From the NCBI RefSeq assembly GCF_030419005.1, contig NZ_CP106951.1:1178001-1242000 (forward strand): DNA of 64,000 nucleotides, written 5' to 3'. Source of the stretch: Eleftheria terrae (lineage in GTDB: Bacteria; Pseudomonadota; Gammaproteobacteria; Burkholderiales; Burkholderiaceae_C). Positions 8,521 through 19,322 of the stretch are shown one piece after another; the stretch's first letter is position 1; every line of letters begins with the position of its first letter. Under the pieces are notes generated by a model. It had not been told where the DNA came from and made no database searches. It saw only the letters and a list, made by a program, of their open reading frames with translations. Both the position numbers and the translations under genes were made by a program.

Positions 8521-9459
8521 GTGAACGTAGCGCTGTTCGGCGAATGCATGCTGGAGCTGCAAGGCGAGGCCTTTGGCACGATGCGCCAGGGCTTCGGCGG
8601 CGACACCCTCAACACCGCGGTCTATCTGGCTCGCCTGGGCCAGGCGCGCGGCATCCGGGCCAGCTATGCGACCGGGCTCGGCGAAGACCGCTATAGCGAC
8701 GGGCTGCTGCAGCGCTGGGCCGACGAAGGCGTCGGCACCGAGCTGGTCCGGCGGGTGCCGGGCCGGATGCCGGGCCTGTATGCCATCGAGGTGGATGCGC
8801 GGGGCGAACGCAGCTTCAGCTACTGGCGCGATACCAGCGCCGCCAAGGCTTACTTCGACGCACCGGAAACGCCGCTGGAAGCCCGGCTGCCGGTGCTCGG
8901 CGCGCTCTACTTCAGCGGCATCAGCCTGGCCATCCTGCCCGCGCCTGCGCGCGAGCGCCTGCTGGACGCCGCAGCGCGGTTGCGGGCGGCCGGCGGTCGG
9001 GTGATCTTCGACAACAACTACCGGCCACGGCTGTGGGGCCACGCTTCGGAGGCACGTGACTGGTTCCAGCAGGCCTGCCGCTGCGCCGACATCGCCTTGG
9101 TGACCGCCGATGACGAGAGCCTGCTTCATGAACTGCGGGGGCCAGAGGCGGCCCTGGCGCACTGCCTCGCCCTGCCCTGCCCCGAAGTGGTCGTCAAGCG
9201 CGGGGCCGAGGCCACGCTGGTGAGGCTGGCCGGCGGTGCCCCGCAACCGGTCCCGGTGGTGCCGGTGCCGCGCGTGGTGGACACCACGGCCGCCGGCGAC
9301 TCCTTTGCCGGCGGCTACCTGGCCGCTCGACTGGCGGGCGCGCCGGCGGCCGAGGCCGCAGCCCTCGGCAACCGCCTGGCCGCCATCGTGGTGCAGCATC
9401 CGGGGGCCATCGTGCCGCGGGAGGTGATGCAGGACGTCATGGCAGGCTCGACGGGTTGA
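8521..9459 (+). CDS. kdgK: 2-dehydro-3-deoxygluconokinase (KDG kinase), PfkB family
   Basis: KdgK phosphorylates 2-keto-3-deoxygluconate with ATP to KDPG, the last dedicated step of uronate breakdown before KDPG aldolase. The 312-aa protein has the N-terminal GGDTLNTA sugar-binding pattern and the PfkB signature with the catalytic Asp in DTTAAGDSFAGGY near the C-terminus. The start is a GTG at 8521 with a strong AAGAGGAG site at 8508-8515; no closer ATG fits. It is transcribed away from the DUF4123 set and faces the IclR gene. A putative KdgR operator lies 19 bases upstream of the start. The aldolase gene (eda) is not in the window. Confidence 0.92.
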   Translation: MNVALFGECMLELQGEAFGTMRQGFGGDTLNTAVYLARLGQARGIRASYATGLGEDRYSDGLLQRWADEGVGTELVRRVPGRMPGLYAIEVDARGERSFSYWRDTSAAKAYFDAPETPLEARLPVLGALYFSGISLAILPAPARERLLDAAARLRAAGGRVIFDNNYRPRLWGHASEARDWFQQACRCADIALVTADDESLLHELRGPEAALAHCLALPCPEVVVKRGAEATLVRLAGGAPQPVPVVPVPRVVDTTAAGDSFAGGYLAARLAGAPAAEAAALGNRLAAIVVQHPGAIVPREVMQDVMAGSTG

Positions 9460-9614
9460 CGCCGGCCCCTGCCGCCGCCCCCGCGACGCACGGGGCGGCG
9501 CGGCGCCCCCCTCGCCGGCCCAGGCGCTGACGCCCCGGCAGCGCCGCGACGGCCCGCGTGAGCCCCTTGCCGCGAGGTCGGCCCACAGCCAAGGCGCGGG
9601 GCTCGTGCCTCGGC

Positions 9615-10439
9615 TCAGCCGCGCTTGGCGTCCGGCGGATAGCTGCTGCAGCCCAGGCCGGCCGACACCGCGCGGCCGGCATCGTGCAGCAGCTTGACGA
9701 TCTCGTCGCTGCGCTGCTCCGGGTAGCGGAAGGTGGGGAAGGAGATGCTCAGGCCAGCCACCACCTTGCCGTGACGGTCGAACACCGGCACGCCCAGGCA
9801 GCGGATGTGTTCGTCGAACTCCTCACGGTCTTCGCCGTAGCCTTGCTCGCGGGTGCGCCGCAGTTCCTCGTCGAAGGCCGCCCGGCTGGTGATGGTGTTC
9901 TCGCGGAAGCGCTTGAACTCCACGCCTTCGAGCACCGCGTCACGGCGGGCCGGCTCCTCCCAGGCCATCAGCACCTTGCCGATGGCGGTGCAGTGCAGCG
10001 GTGCGCGTCGGCCGATGCGCGAATACATGCCCAGCATGTGGCGCGAGTCGACCTTGTGCACGTAGATGATCTCGCTCTCGATGAGCATGCCGAGGTGGAT
10101 GGTCTCGGCGGTCTGCGCGGACAGTCGTTCCATCTCGGTCTTGGCCAGCTCCACCAGGTCCGGGTAGCGGGGTGCCTTGGTGCCCAGCTCGAACAGCTTC
10201 ATCGTCAGGCTGTAGCGTTCGCTGTCGGCAGCCTGGCGCACATAGCCGAGGCTCTTCATGGTCTGCAGGAAGCGGTAGATCGTGGCCTTCGGCATGGCCA
10301 TGCGCACCGAGAGCTCGGAAATGCCGACTTCTTCCTGTTCGGTCAGCGCCTGGAGGATCGCGAAGACCTTCAGCACCGCCGCCACCGACTCCGGCTGCTT
10401 GTGGTCCTGTGTTTCAGCATCCATCTGCTTAGCAAGCAT
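9615..10439 (-). CDS. kdgR: IclR-family transcriptional regulator, KdgR-like
   Basis: This 274-aa protein has an N-terminal winged helix-turn-helix (ISELSVRMAMPKATIYRFLQ, residues 39-58) and a C-terminal IclR effector domain (HLGMLIESEIIYVHKVDS, then the RAPLHCTAIGKVLMA core). KdgR represses pectin/KDG genes and is released by 2-keto-3-deoxygluconate. Position between kdgK and ogl supports this role. The likely operator is the 15-mer seen before kdgK and between kduI and kdgF; no copy is seen before kdgR itself. The symbol is based on family and context. Confidence 0.85.
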   Translation of the reverse strand: MLAKQMDAETQDHKQPESVAAVLKVFAILQALTEQEEVGISELSVRMAMPKATIYRFLQTMKSLGYVRQAADSERYSLTMKLFELGTKAPRYPDLVELAKTEMERLSAQTAETIHLGMLIESEIIYVHKVDSRHMLGMYSRIGRRAPLHCTAIGKVLMAWEEPARRDAVLEGVEFKRFRENTITSRAAFDEELRRTREQGYGEDREEFDEHIRCLGVPVFDRHGKVVAGLSISFPTFRYPEQRSDEIVKLLHDAGRAVSAGLGCSSYPPDAKRG

Positions 10440-10487
10440 GTTGTGTCGCCTGTCAGTTGTGTGTGCATCGTCGCCGAGTGCAACGGC

Positions 10488-11861
10488 TCATTGTAGAAGC
10501 CGATGCCTCGTCCATGTGTCGCCGCCCGCGCGACGCAGAAAGAGCGCGGCCCGCACCATCCAGTCGATGTGCATGCCCAGCCACACGCCGAGCACGCCCC
10601 AGCCGGCCAGCACGCCGAGCCCGTAGCCCGCCGCGATGCGGCACAGCCACATCGAGCCGACCGCCACGATCATCGTGTAGCGCGTGTCACCGGCACCCCG
10701 CAGCCCGGAAGGCAGGACGAAGGATGCGGCCCAGGTCGGCATGAAAAGACAGTTCACCGCAATCAGCCAGGCCGCGGTGCGTGTCACCGCGGGCCCCGAG
10801 CCGTACAGCCCGGCCAGCCACGGCGACAGGGGCAGCACCGCCAGCCCCAGCATCGACAGCGCCAGGGTCGCGCTGCGCAGCACCTGGCCCAGCGCCTGGC
10901 GGGCGCCGGCCACGTCGCGCGCGCCCAGGCGTTGCCCCACCAGCGTGGTGGCCGCCACCGACAGCGCCTGGCCGGGAATGTTGATCAGGGTCACCAGCGA
11001 GGCGGCCACGTAGTTGCCAGCCATCGCGGCGGTGCCCATGCCGGCCACCATCAGCTGCGTCAGCAGCTTGCCGACGTGGAAGAGCCCGGCTTCCGCGGCC
11101 GTCGGCCAGCCCACCCGCAGCATGCCCGCCAGGAACCGCCGCTGCAGGCGCGGCCGGGCACCGGCCGACGGCCGCCGGCCCGCCACGGACCACCAGGCAG
11201 CCACCGCCAGCGCCATGCCAAGGGTGCGAGCCGCCACCAGCGCCAGGCCGGCGCCATGCACGCCGAGCCCCGGCCAGCCCGCCACGCCATGCATCAGCAC
11301 GAAGGCTGCCGCCACCTGCAGCAGGTTCATCGCCACATGCGCCTGCATGGCCTGGCGAGTATGGCCCATGCCACGCAGCACGCCGCTGGCCACCACCACC
11401 AGGCCGGTCGGCAGATCAGATGCGATGACCCAGCCGAAATACGCCAGCGCCTCGGCCCGCAAGGCCGGCTCCACAGCGGGAAAGCACCACCGCACGATCG
11501 GCTCCCGCAGCCACCACAGCAAGGCCGCCAGCAGCAGCGCGGCCGCCGCGCCGAGCGCCAGCGCGTTGAAGCCGGCATCGCGCACGTCGGCGTCCCGCCC
11601 CGCCCCCTGGCAGTGAGCGACGGTCACCGTTGCGCCGACGCCCAGTGCGACGAACAGCGAATGAAAGAGGTAGCCGAGCGACTCGATGGCGCCGATCGCC
11701 GCCACCGCGGTCGAGCTCAGGTGGCCCGCCATCATCGTCACCAGCACGCCCGAGAACACCAGCGACACCTCCTGCAGCGCCACCGGCCAGGCCAGCTGCA
11801 GCACCACCGGCTCGGGCCGGCCCCAGCGCCCCAGCCGTTCGAGCAGCGCCGGCCTCGGCAT
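10488..11861 (-). CDS. MATE-family efflux transporter coupled to ogl
   Basis: This 457-aa polytopic inner-membrane protein has about 12 hydrophobic segments in two similar halves, the MATE layout; the first half contains PVALQEVSLVFSGVLVTMMAG. MATE proteins export cationic drugs or metabolites using Na+ or H+. ATG 11861 overlaps the ogl stop in a TGATG arrangement, so translation is probably coupled; a start at 11993 would lie inside ogl. Its location inside an oligogalacturonide locus is unusual, and the substrate is unknown: it could export a toxic intermediate or a plant phenolic met alongside pectin. It ends 48 bases before the kdgR start. Confidence 0.85.
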   Translation of the reverse strand: MPRPALLERLGRWGRPEPVVLQLAWPVALQEVSLVFSGVLVTMMAGHLSSTAVAAIGAIESLGYLFHSLFVALGVGATVTVAHCQGAGRDADVRDAGFNALALGAAAALLLAALLWWLREPIVRWCFPAVEPALRAEALAYFGWVIASDLPTGLVVVASGVLRGMGHTRQAMQAHVAMNLLQVAAAFVLMHGVAGWPGLGVHGAGLALVAARTLGMALAVAAWWSVAGRRPSAGARPRLQRRFLAGMLRVGWPTAAEAGLFHVGKLLTQLMVAGMGTAAMAGNYVAASLVTLINIPGQALSVAATTLVGQRLGARDVAGARQALGQVLRSATLALSMLGLAVLPLSPWLAGLYGSGPAVTRTAAWLIAVNCLFMPTWAASFVLPSGLRGAGDTRYTMIVAVGSMWLCRIAAGYGLGVLAGWGVLGVWLGMHIDWMVRAALFLRRAGGDTWTRHRLLQ

Positions 11862-13015
11862 CAGGCCGGCAGATCGGCGAGGTAGAGCGCCGGCTCGCCG
11901 TGGCAGTCCGACGTGAACAGCACCTGGCGGTCGCCAGGCGCGAACGAGGGGTGTGGATGCGTCACCTGCCGGTTGTTCTTGTGCACCCGCCATGAGGTGT
12001 CGTGCCGGCAGATGCGGCGCGCCTGCCCGGCCTTCAGGTCGAACAGGTACAGGTAGGGATCCTTCTCGATGCGGTAGCCGCCGGTGTCGTCGACATCCAC
12101 CGGCGTGTCGCTGCCGTCGCCGACGATCAGGCTGCCGTCGTGGTTGCTCATCAGGTGCGAGCAGTTGGGCATCTTCATCAGCCGCCGGTTCTCCAGCGTC
12201 TGCGGGTCGAACGAGCAGATCCAGCGCTCGGTCTGTCCCTTCAGGTAGGACACATAGATCATCGCCGAGCCGTCGGGCACCCAGAACTCATGGGTGCAGC
12301 TCTCGCCGTCCAGGTGCTCCTTGCCGCAGCGCAGGCGGCTGCCGTCCTCGTCGACGAACCACATGCGGGCGTCGATCAGGTCGTGCGGCCCCTCGTGGCA
12401 GAAGGCCACCGTCTGGTCGTCGAAGGGCCGGTACTGCGGATGACCCAGCCAGGTGCGCTCGTCGAGGATGACCTCGCGCTCGCCGCTGTGCAGGTCGATG
12501 CGGATCAGCCGGCAACGAGGCCGGCGGAAGTACAGCTCGCGGAACTTCTGCCAGTCGGTCAGCGGCATCCAGTCTTCGGCGGCGATCTCGATGCCCACCA
12601 TCTTCGTGCAGGACGAGTTCGCCACCCAGGTGCCATAGCCCACCCACCCCTGCGGCACGGTGTACACCACCTCCTCCGACAGGTCGGCCAGCGCCAGCCG
12701 CATCAGCTGCCGCTCGGCCCGCACGAAGTAGAGGTGGCGGTCGTCCGGGCTCAGGAAGCCGCCGAAGGTGTTCTCGCCGGCCTGGTCGGTGAGCTGCAAG
12801 GCACTGCGCTCCTGCAGGTCGAGCAGGAAGTAGTTCCAGTGCTCGCCGAACTGCCCGCCGAACAGCAGGCGCGCGCCGTCGTTGGTGAAGCACTTCTGGT
12901 AGAAGTAGTTGCGATGGCAGGTGACGTCCGTCGGGGTCATGCGGGTCACCCGCACGCCCGTGTCAGGGTCGTCGTAGCTGTGGAAGGGAAGCGGAATGAC
13001 GCGGGCCTTGGCCAT
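11861..13015 (-). CDS. ogl: Oligogalacturonate lyase (PL22)
   Basis: Ogl is a cytoplasmic beta-propeller lyase that cuts unsaturated and saturated digalacturonate to 4-deoxy-L-threo-5-hexosulose uronate (DKI) precursors. The 384-aa length matches the family. QVTHPH puts Gln350, His353 and His355 at the positions of the Mn2+ ligands of the Yersinia enzyme, and SCTHEFW and NCSHLMSNHDG carry further conserved histidines. The start MAKARVIPL at 13015 resembles known Ogl starts and has AAGG about 11 bases upstream; ATG 13033 is the alternative. There is no signal peptide, in keeping with uptake of oligomers by the adjacent ABC importer. Confidence 0.93.
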   Translation of the reverse strand: MAKARVIPLPFHSYDDPDTGVRVTRMTPTDVTCHRNYFYQKCFTNDGARLLFGGQFGEHWNYFLLDLQERSALQLTDQAGENTFGGFLSPDDRHLYFVRAERQLMRLALADLSEEVVYTVPQGWVGYGTWVANSSCTKMVGIEIAAEDWMPLTDWQKFRELYFRRPRCRLIRIDLHSGEREVILDERTWLGHPQYRPFDDQTVAFCHEGPHDLIDARMWFVDEDGSRLRCGKEHLDGESCTHEFWVPDGSAMIYVSYLKGQTERWICSFDPQTLENRRLMKMPNCSHLMSNHDGSLIVGDGSDTPVDVDDTGGYRIEKDPYLYLFDLKAGQARRICRHDTSWRVHKNNRQVTHPHPSFAPGDRQVLFTSDCHGEPALYLADLPA

Positions 13016-13138
13016 GGTGCGGTGTGCCTTCATTCGAAAGTACCGGCCTGCCCGGTGCAGGCAGGCCGGCAGAAAGGGAGCTGGGGCGACGCATGCCACC
13101 CGGCTCCCGGGGTCACGAAAAGGAATGCGCCAGCGGCC

Positions 13139-14434
13139 TCAGCGGATGCGGCGCAGCATCGAATTGCCCTCTTCCACCAGGCGGCGGGCCGCGTCTTCGT
13201 CGCTGACCTTGTTGTAGGACACCGACTCGAACACCTCGCGCAGGAACTTGTGCACCCGCGCATGCTCCAGCAAGGGCGAAGGCAGCTGGATCTGGCCCGC
13301 GTCCTTCAGCTTCTTGATCTGCAGGTAGGCCTTCAGCTCGGTGGGCTCGATGCGGTTCTCCTTCACCAGCGTGTGGAACTGGCTGTCCGAAGCCGGCACC
13401 CCGCGCGACAGGCCCAGCACCCGGGCCGCTTCAGGATCGGTCAGCAGGAAGTTGAGCAGCTTGGCCGCGGCAGCCGGGTGCTTGCTGTTCTTGCTCACCG
13501 CGAACATGAGCGACGGCCGGCCGAACACGCCGGAAGCCTTGGCGCCGGGCAGCATCAGGAACTCGCCGATGTCGAGCTTCTGGTCCTTGTTCAGCGTGCT
13601 GGCGCGCAGCCTCAGCACCGAGTCCCAGGTGTAGTTGCCGGCCCAGTTGCCGCTCACCCAGTCAGGCTGCTGCTCGGTGGGCTTCTCGGCGCCGCCCAGG
13701 CTGGCCCGCAAAGGCAGCGGAACGGCGGTGTGCTCCGCACTCAGCCGCTTGTAGGTCTTGACCCAATCCAGCGCGGCCTGCGGCGTCATGGCCACCTTGG
13801 GCTCGGAGGGGTGGATGTAGGGCTGGCCGTACTTCTGCTGCACATAGGCATGCGACAGCAGCAGCATGTCGTAGGCCTCGCCGTCGATGGCATAGGCCTT
13901 GTCGCCCAGCTTCTGCTTGAAGGCCGCGCCGGAGGCGAACAGCTGGTCCCAGGTGGTGGGCAGCGGCAGGCCGGCCCGGTCCCAGGCTGCCTTGTTCCAG
14001 ACGAACACGCGCGCGGTGTAGGACACCGGCAAGGCATTGAGCCGGCCCTTGACCACGCCCATCTTCAGCTCTTCCTCCGAGAACTGGTTGAGCGCCAGTG
14101 ACGCCTTCTGCTGGTTCAGGTCGTACAGCCCGTCGCCATTGCGCGAGAACATCGACAGCCAGGCCCAGTTGATCTGCATGATGTCGGGCTCCGAGCCACC
14201 GGCGATCTGCGTCGTCAGCCGCTCCAGGTAGCCGGCGAACCCCATGTACTCGGCCTTCACCTTGATGCCCGGGTTTTTGCTCTCGAACAGCTGGATGGCC
14301 TTCAGCGTGCTTTCATGCCGCTCGCCGCCGCCCCACCACGAGAAGCGCAAGGTGGCGTCCTGCGCCTGCACCGCGCTGCCGGCCACCCCCAGGGCGGCCA
14401 CCGCCGCCAGCAAGGCCTTCTTGATCTGTTTCAT
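13139..14434 (-). CDS. togB: Oligogalacturonide ABC transporter, periplasmic binding protein (TogB-like)
   Basis: A family-1 extracellular solute-binding protein of 431 aa. The N-terminus MKQIKKALLAAVAALGVAG is a Sec signal with likely cleavage after AVQA. The mature part begins DATLRFSWWGGGERH, a pattern seen in sugar-binding proteins, and contains GGSEPDIMQINWAW. GGAG lies upstream of ATG 14434. It is followed by ogl and preceded by the ATPase gene, so the order togM-togN-togA-togB-ogl reads as one minus-strand operon. Substrate assignment comes from the locus. Confidence 0.88.
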   Translation of the reverse strand: MKQIKKALLAAVAALGVAGSAVQAQDATLRFSWWGGGERHESTLKAIQLFESKNPGIKVKAEYMGFAGYLERLTTQIAGGSEPDIMQINWAWLSMFSRNGDGLYDLNQQKASLALNQFSEEELKMGVVKGRLNALPVSYTARVFVWNKAAWDRAGLPLPTTWDQLFASGAAFKQKLGDKAYAIDGEAYDMLLLSHAYVQQKYGQPYIHPSEPKVAMTPQAALDWVKTYKRLSAEHTAVPLPLRASLGGAEKPTEQQPDWVSGNWAGNYTWDSVLRLRASTLNKDQKLDIGEFLMLPGAKASGVFGRPSLMFAVSKNSKHPAAAAKLLNFLLTDPEAARVLGLSRGVPASDSQFHTLVKENRIEPTELKAYLQIKKLKDAGQIQLPSPLLEHARVHKFLREVFESVSYNKVSDEDAARRLVEEGNSMLRRIR

Positions 14435-14472
14435 CCGCGTCTCCGTCTTTTGTTGCTTGGAATGAGGTCCGC

Positions 14473-15603
<1,131 letters not shown>

Positions 15604-15623
15604 CGCTGTACCTCTGTGTGTTG

Positions 15624-16520
15624 TCAGCCTTTGATGCCACTGCTGGTGGCACCTTCGATGAAGTGGCGCTGGGCCATGAAGAAGATGAGGACCGATGGCA
15701 GCAGGGCCACCACCGAGATGGCGATGACGCTCGCCCACTCGACCTCCTCGGTGGCCCCGATGCTCATCTTCAGCGCCAGGGAGACGGGGTAGTTCTCGAC
15801 CGAGGACAGGTAGATCAGCGGCCCCATGAAGTCGTTCATGGTCCAGATGAACTGGAACACCACCACCGAAATGATGGCCGGCTTCAGCAGTGGCACCAGG
15901 ATGTGCCACAGCAGCTGCAGCGCGTTGCAGCCGTCGATCAGCGCCGCCTCCTCCATGTCGCGCGGGATGCCGCGCAGGAACTGCACCAGCAGGAAGACGA
16001 AGAAGGTGTCGGTGGCGAAGGCCGACGGCACGATCAGCGGCAGGTAGGTATCGAGCCAGCCGAACTCCTTGAACATCAGGTACTGCGGCACGCGCAGGAT
16101 GATGTGGGGCAGCATCATCGAGGCCACCATCACGCCGAACAGCACCTTCTTGCCCCAGAAGTCGAAGCGCGCGAAGGCATAGGCCACCAGCACGCAGGAG
16201 ACCACCGTCACCGCGATGCGCGGGATGATGATCGCGAAGGAGTTGAGGAAGTAGGTCGCGAAGGTGTACTCGGTGCTGGTCTTCCAGCCCTTGGCATAGG
16301 CCTGCAGGCTGAAATGGCTGGGCCAGAAGCCGATCTCGGTGAAGATTTCGGCGTTGCTCTTGAACGAGGCGCCCACCAGCCAAATAAGCGGGTAGAGCAT
16401 CAGCAACCCCACCGCGATCAGGATGGTATAGCGCACCACCGCGCTCAACTGTTCACGCCGCCGCGTGCGACGCGACTCCACGTCGGACACCGGCAGTCGC
16501 TCTTGCAGGACGGCGCTCAT
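15624..16520 (-). CDS. togN: ABC sugar permease (TogN-like)
   Basis: This 298-aa inner-membrane permease has six predicted helices. The EAA loop that contacts the ATPase reads EEAALIDGCNALQLLWHILV and sits in the second half. The first ~30 residues are a basic cytoplasmic tail. The start overlaps the togM stop by four bases (ATGA), showing tight coupling. It is the MalG-type subunit of the CUT1 pair. Confidence 0.92.
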   Translation of the reverse strand: MSAVLQERLPVSDVESRRTRRREQLSAVVRYTILIAVGLLMLYPLIWLVGASFKSNAEIFTEIGFWPSHFSLQAYAKGWKTSTEYTFATYFLNSFAIIIPRIAVTVVSCVLVAYAFARFDFWGKKVLFGVMVASMMLPHIILRVPQYLMFKEFGWLDTYLPLIVPSAFATDTFFVFLLVQFLRGIPRDMEEAALIDGCNALQLLWHILVPLLKPAIISVVVFQFIWTMNDFMGPLIYLSSVENYPVSLALKMSIGATEEVEWASVIAISVVALLPSVLIFFMAQRHFIEGATSSGIKG

Positions 16521-17401
16521 CGTGCCTTCTCCTTCTCACCCGAATAGAACACCCAGTACTTGGAAGACCAGAAGGCCACCAGGCTGAGCGACACCACCAG
16601 GAAGAACATCACCCACGACAGCGCGCTGCCGTAGCCCAGGTTGAAGAAGCGGAAGCTCTGGTCGTAGATGTAGAGCGACAGCAGGTAGGTGGAGTGCAGC
16701 GGCCCGCCTTCGGTCACCATGTAGGGGCCGTTGAACTCCTGGAAGGCGTGCACCGTCTGCATCACCAGGTTGAAGAAGATGACCGGCGTGATCAGCGGCA
16801 CGGTGATCTTGAAGAACATCTGGAACTTCGTGGCACCGTCGATGGCGGCCGCCTCGTACAGCGAGGTCGGCACGTTCTGCAGTGCGGCCAGGAAGATGAC
16901 CATGGCCGAGCCGAATTGCCACACGTTGAGCAGCACGATCGTCCACAAGGCATAGTCCTCGTCAGCCAGCCAGGCGATCGGCTCCATGCCGAGCTTCATC
17001 AGCACGATGTTGATGAGGCCGTTGCGGGAGAACAGGTAGCGCCACAGCACCGATACTGCGATGGAGCCGCCCAGGATGGACGGCAGGTAGTAGGCCGAGC
17101 GGAAAAAATCGATGCCCCGCAGGCGGAAGTTCAGTACCTGCGCGATCATCAGCGCGAAAGCCAGCCGCAGCGGCACGGTCAGCGCGACGAACATCAGCGT
17201 GACGCCCAGCGACTTGCGGAACAGCGGGTCTTCGCTTAGCTCACGGTAGTTTTCCAGGCCGATGTATTCGGGCGGGCTGATGATGTCGTAGTGAGTGAAG
17301 CTCAATGCGAACGACATCACGAAGGGGAAGAGCTTGAACAGCAGCACCCCGAGAAAGAACGGCAACACGAACATGAAGCCGAGCTTCTTGTTCTCGTACA
17401 T
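16517..17401 (-). CDS. togM: ABC sugar permease (TogM-like)
   Basis: This 294-aa MalF-type permease has six helices, starting with LGFMFVLPFFLGVLLFKLFP, and an EAA motif in LYEAAAIDGATKFQMFFKIT. It is the first gene of the importer operon; its ATG has AAAGGAG-like purines just upstream (cctttc on the plus strand). The TogMNAB system of Dickeya imports oligogalacturonides, and the linked ogl, kduD and kduI genes support the same substrate here. Confidence 0.92.
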   Translation of the reverse strand: MYENKKLGFMFVLPFFLGVLLFKLFPFVMSFALSFTHYDIISPPEYIGLENYRELSEDPLFRKSLGVTLMFVALTVPLRLAFALMIAQVLNFRLRGIDFFRSAYYLPSILGGSIAVSVLWRYLFSRNGLINIVLMKLGMEPIAWLADEDYALWTIVLLNVWQFGSAMVIFLAALQNVPTSLYEAAAIDGATKFQMFFKITVPLITPVIFFNLVMQTVHAFQEFNGPYMVTEGGPLHSTYLLSLYIYDQSFRFFNLGYGSALSWVMFFLVVSLSLVAFWSSKYWVFYSGEKEKAR

Positions 17402-17604
17402 GACGTACTCCTTTCATCGCAGCTGCGGCAGGGCAGCCGGATCACGCATGCGACGTCCGTCGGACGGCACGCACGGCGCGTGGGTCGTCACGAAGCGTCT
17501 CCTGTTGTGCCGGCTCTGCGTCGCGGGGGTCAGCCCCGGGCAGCCGGTCTCTATGGTGTTCAGCGGCGTCAGGCCGCCGGTGTGCGCCTGCTGGGCGCGG
17601 GCGC

Positions 17605-18366
17605 TCAGCGCGCCAGCCAGCCGCCGTCGACGGCGACGGTGTAGCCGTTGATGTAGTCCGAGGCGCGGGAGGCGAGGAACACCACCGGGCCGGCCAGATC
17701 GTCCGGCGTGCCCCAGCGGCCGGCCGGGATGCGCTCGAGGATGGCCTGGCTGCGGTTTTCGTCAGCGCGCAGCTGGGCGGTGTTGTTGGTGGCCATGTAG
17801 CCCGGGGCGATGGCATTCACGTTGATGCGATGCTGTGCCCACTCGCAGGCCATCAGGCGGGTGATGCCCATCACACCGCTCTTGGACGCGGTGTAGGACG
17901 GCACCCGGATGCCGCCCTGGAAGCTCAGCATCGATGCGACGTTGATGATCTTGCCCGGGCGGCCCTGCGCGACGTACTGCCGCGCCACCGCCTGCGAGAA
18001 GAAGAACACCGTCTTCAGGTTGATGTTCATCACGTCGTCCCAGTCCTTCTCGGAGAACTTGAGCGCGTCTTCACGACGGATGATGCCGGCGTTGTTGACC
18101 AGGATGTCCACGCCGCCGAAGACCTCGGTGGCCTCGGCCACGATGTCGGGGATACCGCGGATCTCGCCCAGGTTGGCGCGCACATCGTGAAAACGCCGGC
18201 CCATGCCGCGGATCTGCGCGATGGTGTCCTTGGGTTCACTGATGTTCACGCCGACCACGTCGGCGCCGGCCTGCGCGAGGGCGCGGGCCATCCCCTGGCC
18301 CAGGCCGGTGTCGCAGCCGGTGATGATGGCGACCTTGCCTTCCAGGTCGAAGCTGTTCAAAACCAT
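17605..18366 (-). CDS. kduD: 2-dehydro-3-deoxy-D-gluconate 5-dehydrogenase (KduD)
   Basis: KduD, a short-chain dehydrogenase, reduces 2,5-diketo-3-deoxygluconate to 2-keto-3-deoxygluconate with NAD(P)H. The nucleotide motif TGCDTGLGQG is at about residues 18-27, NNAG follows, and the catalytic Tyr-Lys lie in SYTASKSG. The length is 253 aa, the same as E. coli KduD. The start MVLNSFDLEGK at 18366 is chosen by this match and an AAGAGA site; an upstream ATG at 18408 adds an Arg-rich tail. It is downstream of kduI (58-base gap) and 203 bases upstream of the togM gene, same strand. Confidence 0.94.
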   Translation of the reverse strand: MVLNSFDLEGKVAIITGCDTGLGQGMARALAQAGADVVGVNISEPKDTIAQIRGMGRRFHDVRANLGEIRGIPDIVAEATEVFGGVDILVNNAGIIRREDALKFSEKDWDDVMNINLKTVFFFSQAVARQYVAQGRPGKIINVASMLSFQGGIRVPSYTASKSGVMGITRLMACEWAQHRINVNAIAPGYMATNNTAQLRADENRSQAILERIPAGRWGTPDDLAGPVVFLASRASDYINGYTVAVDGGWLAR

Positions 18367-18424
18367 GGTGTCTCTTGGTGAGAGGAAGGAAGCGCGGCGC
18401 CGAGGCACCGCGCGGCGAAGCCCA

Positions 18425-19261
18425 CTACATCAGGTCCTTCATCGCGACATGGTCCATGTCGGGGAAGACCTGGTTCTCGCCGACCATGCCCCAGATGAAG
18501 GTGTAGGCCTGGGTGCCGACGCCGGAGTGGATGGACCAGCTCGGGCTGATCACTGCCTGCTCGTTGCGCACCACCACATGGCGGGTTTCCTGCGGCTCGC
18601 CCAGCAGGTGGAAGACGGCCGCGTCCTCCGCCATGCCGAAGTAGAAGTACACCTCCATGCGGCGCTCGTGGCGGTGGCAAGGCATGGTGTTCCAGAGGCT
18701 GCCCTCCTCCAGCTGCGTCATGCCCATCACCAGCTGGCAGGACTCGACCACGCCCGGCACGATGAACTTGTAGATGGTGCGGCGGTTGCTCGTGCGGGCC
18801 TCGCCGAGGGTCTGCGGCGAGGCTTGCTCCAGGGTGATCTTCTTGTGCGGGTAGGCCGTGTGGGCCGGCGCGCTGTTGAAGTAGAGCTTGGCCGGCTGCG
18901 CCTCGTTGCGGCTGAGGAACTCGACCTCGCGCGCGCCCTTGCCGATGTAGAGCGCTTCCTGCGCTGCCACATCGAAGGTCTGCCCGTCGACCTTCACCAC
19001 CGCGTCGCCGCCGATGTTGATCAGGCCAAGCTCGCGCCGCTCCAGGAAGTAGTCGGTGCCGGTGTGGCGGCCCAGCTCGGGCGAGAACACCAGCGGCCCG
19101 GTGGTCGGCTGGATGCCGCCGACGATGATGCGGTCGATGTGGCTGTAGGTGAGCGTGATCTCGCCGGGCCGGAAGATGGCCTCCACCATGAACTGCTTGC
19201 GCAGGCCGGCCGTGTCGAGCTGGCGCGCATGTTCGCTGTGGATGGCTTGTCGGATTTCCAT
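18425..19261 (-). CDS. kduI: 5-dehydro-4-deoxy-D-glucuronate isomerase (KduI)
   Basis: KduI converts DKI to 2,5-diketo-3-deoxygluconate. The 278-aa length equals the E. coli protein, and the zinc ligands line up exactly: His196 and His198 and Glu203 in HRHERRME, and His245 in SIHSG. ATG 19261 has AGGAG six bases upstream. kduI is first in the kduI-kduD pair, reads away from kdgF, and shares a divergent promoter region with it that holds a probable KdgR operator. Confidence 0.96.
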   Translation of the reverse strand: MEIRQAIHSEHARQLDTAGLRKQFMVEAIFRPGEITLTYSHIDRIIVGGIQPTTGPLVFSPELGRHTGTDYFLERRELGLINIGGDAVVKVDGQTFDVAAQEALYIGKGAREVEFLSRNEAQPAKLYFNSAPAHTAYPHKKITLEQASPQTLGEARTSNRRTIYKFIVPGVVESCQLVMGMTQLEEGSLWNTMPCHRHERRMEVYFYFGMAEDAAVFHLLGEPQETRHVVVRNEQAVISPSWSIHSGVGTQAYTFIWGMVGENQVFPDMDHVAMKDLM

Positions 19262-19322
19262 GAAGGCTCCTGATGCGGTGGTCTCCTCGGCTGGCCCGTG
19301 GGCCGCCGCTCGAATGGAAGTC

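Noticed and set aside
10488..11993. A longer MATE start at 11993
   Set aside because: It would run 132 bases into ogl; the ATG at 11861 gives the TGATG overlap and the usual family N-terminus.
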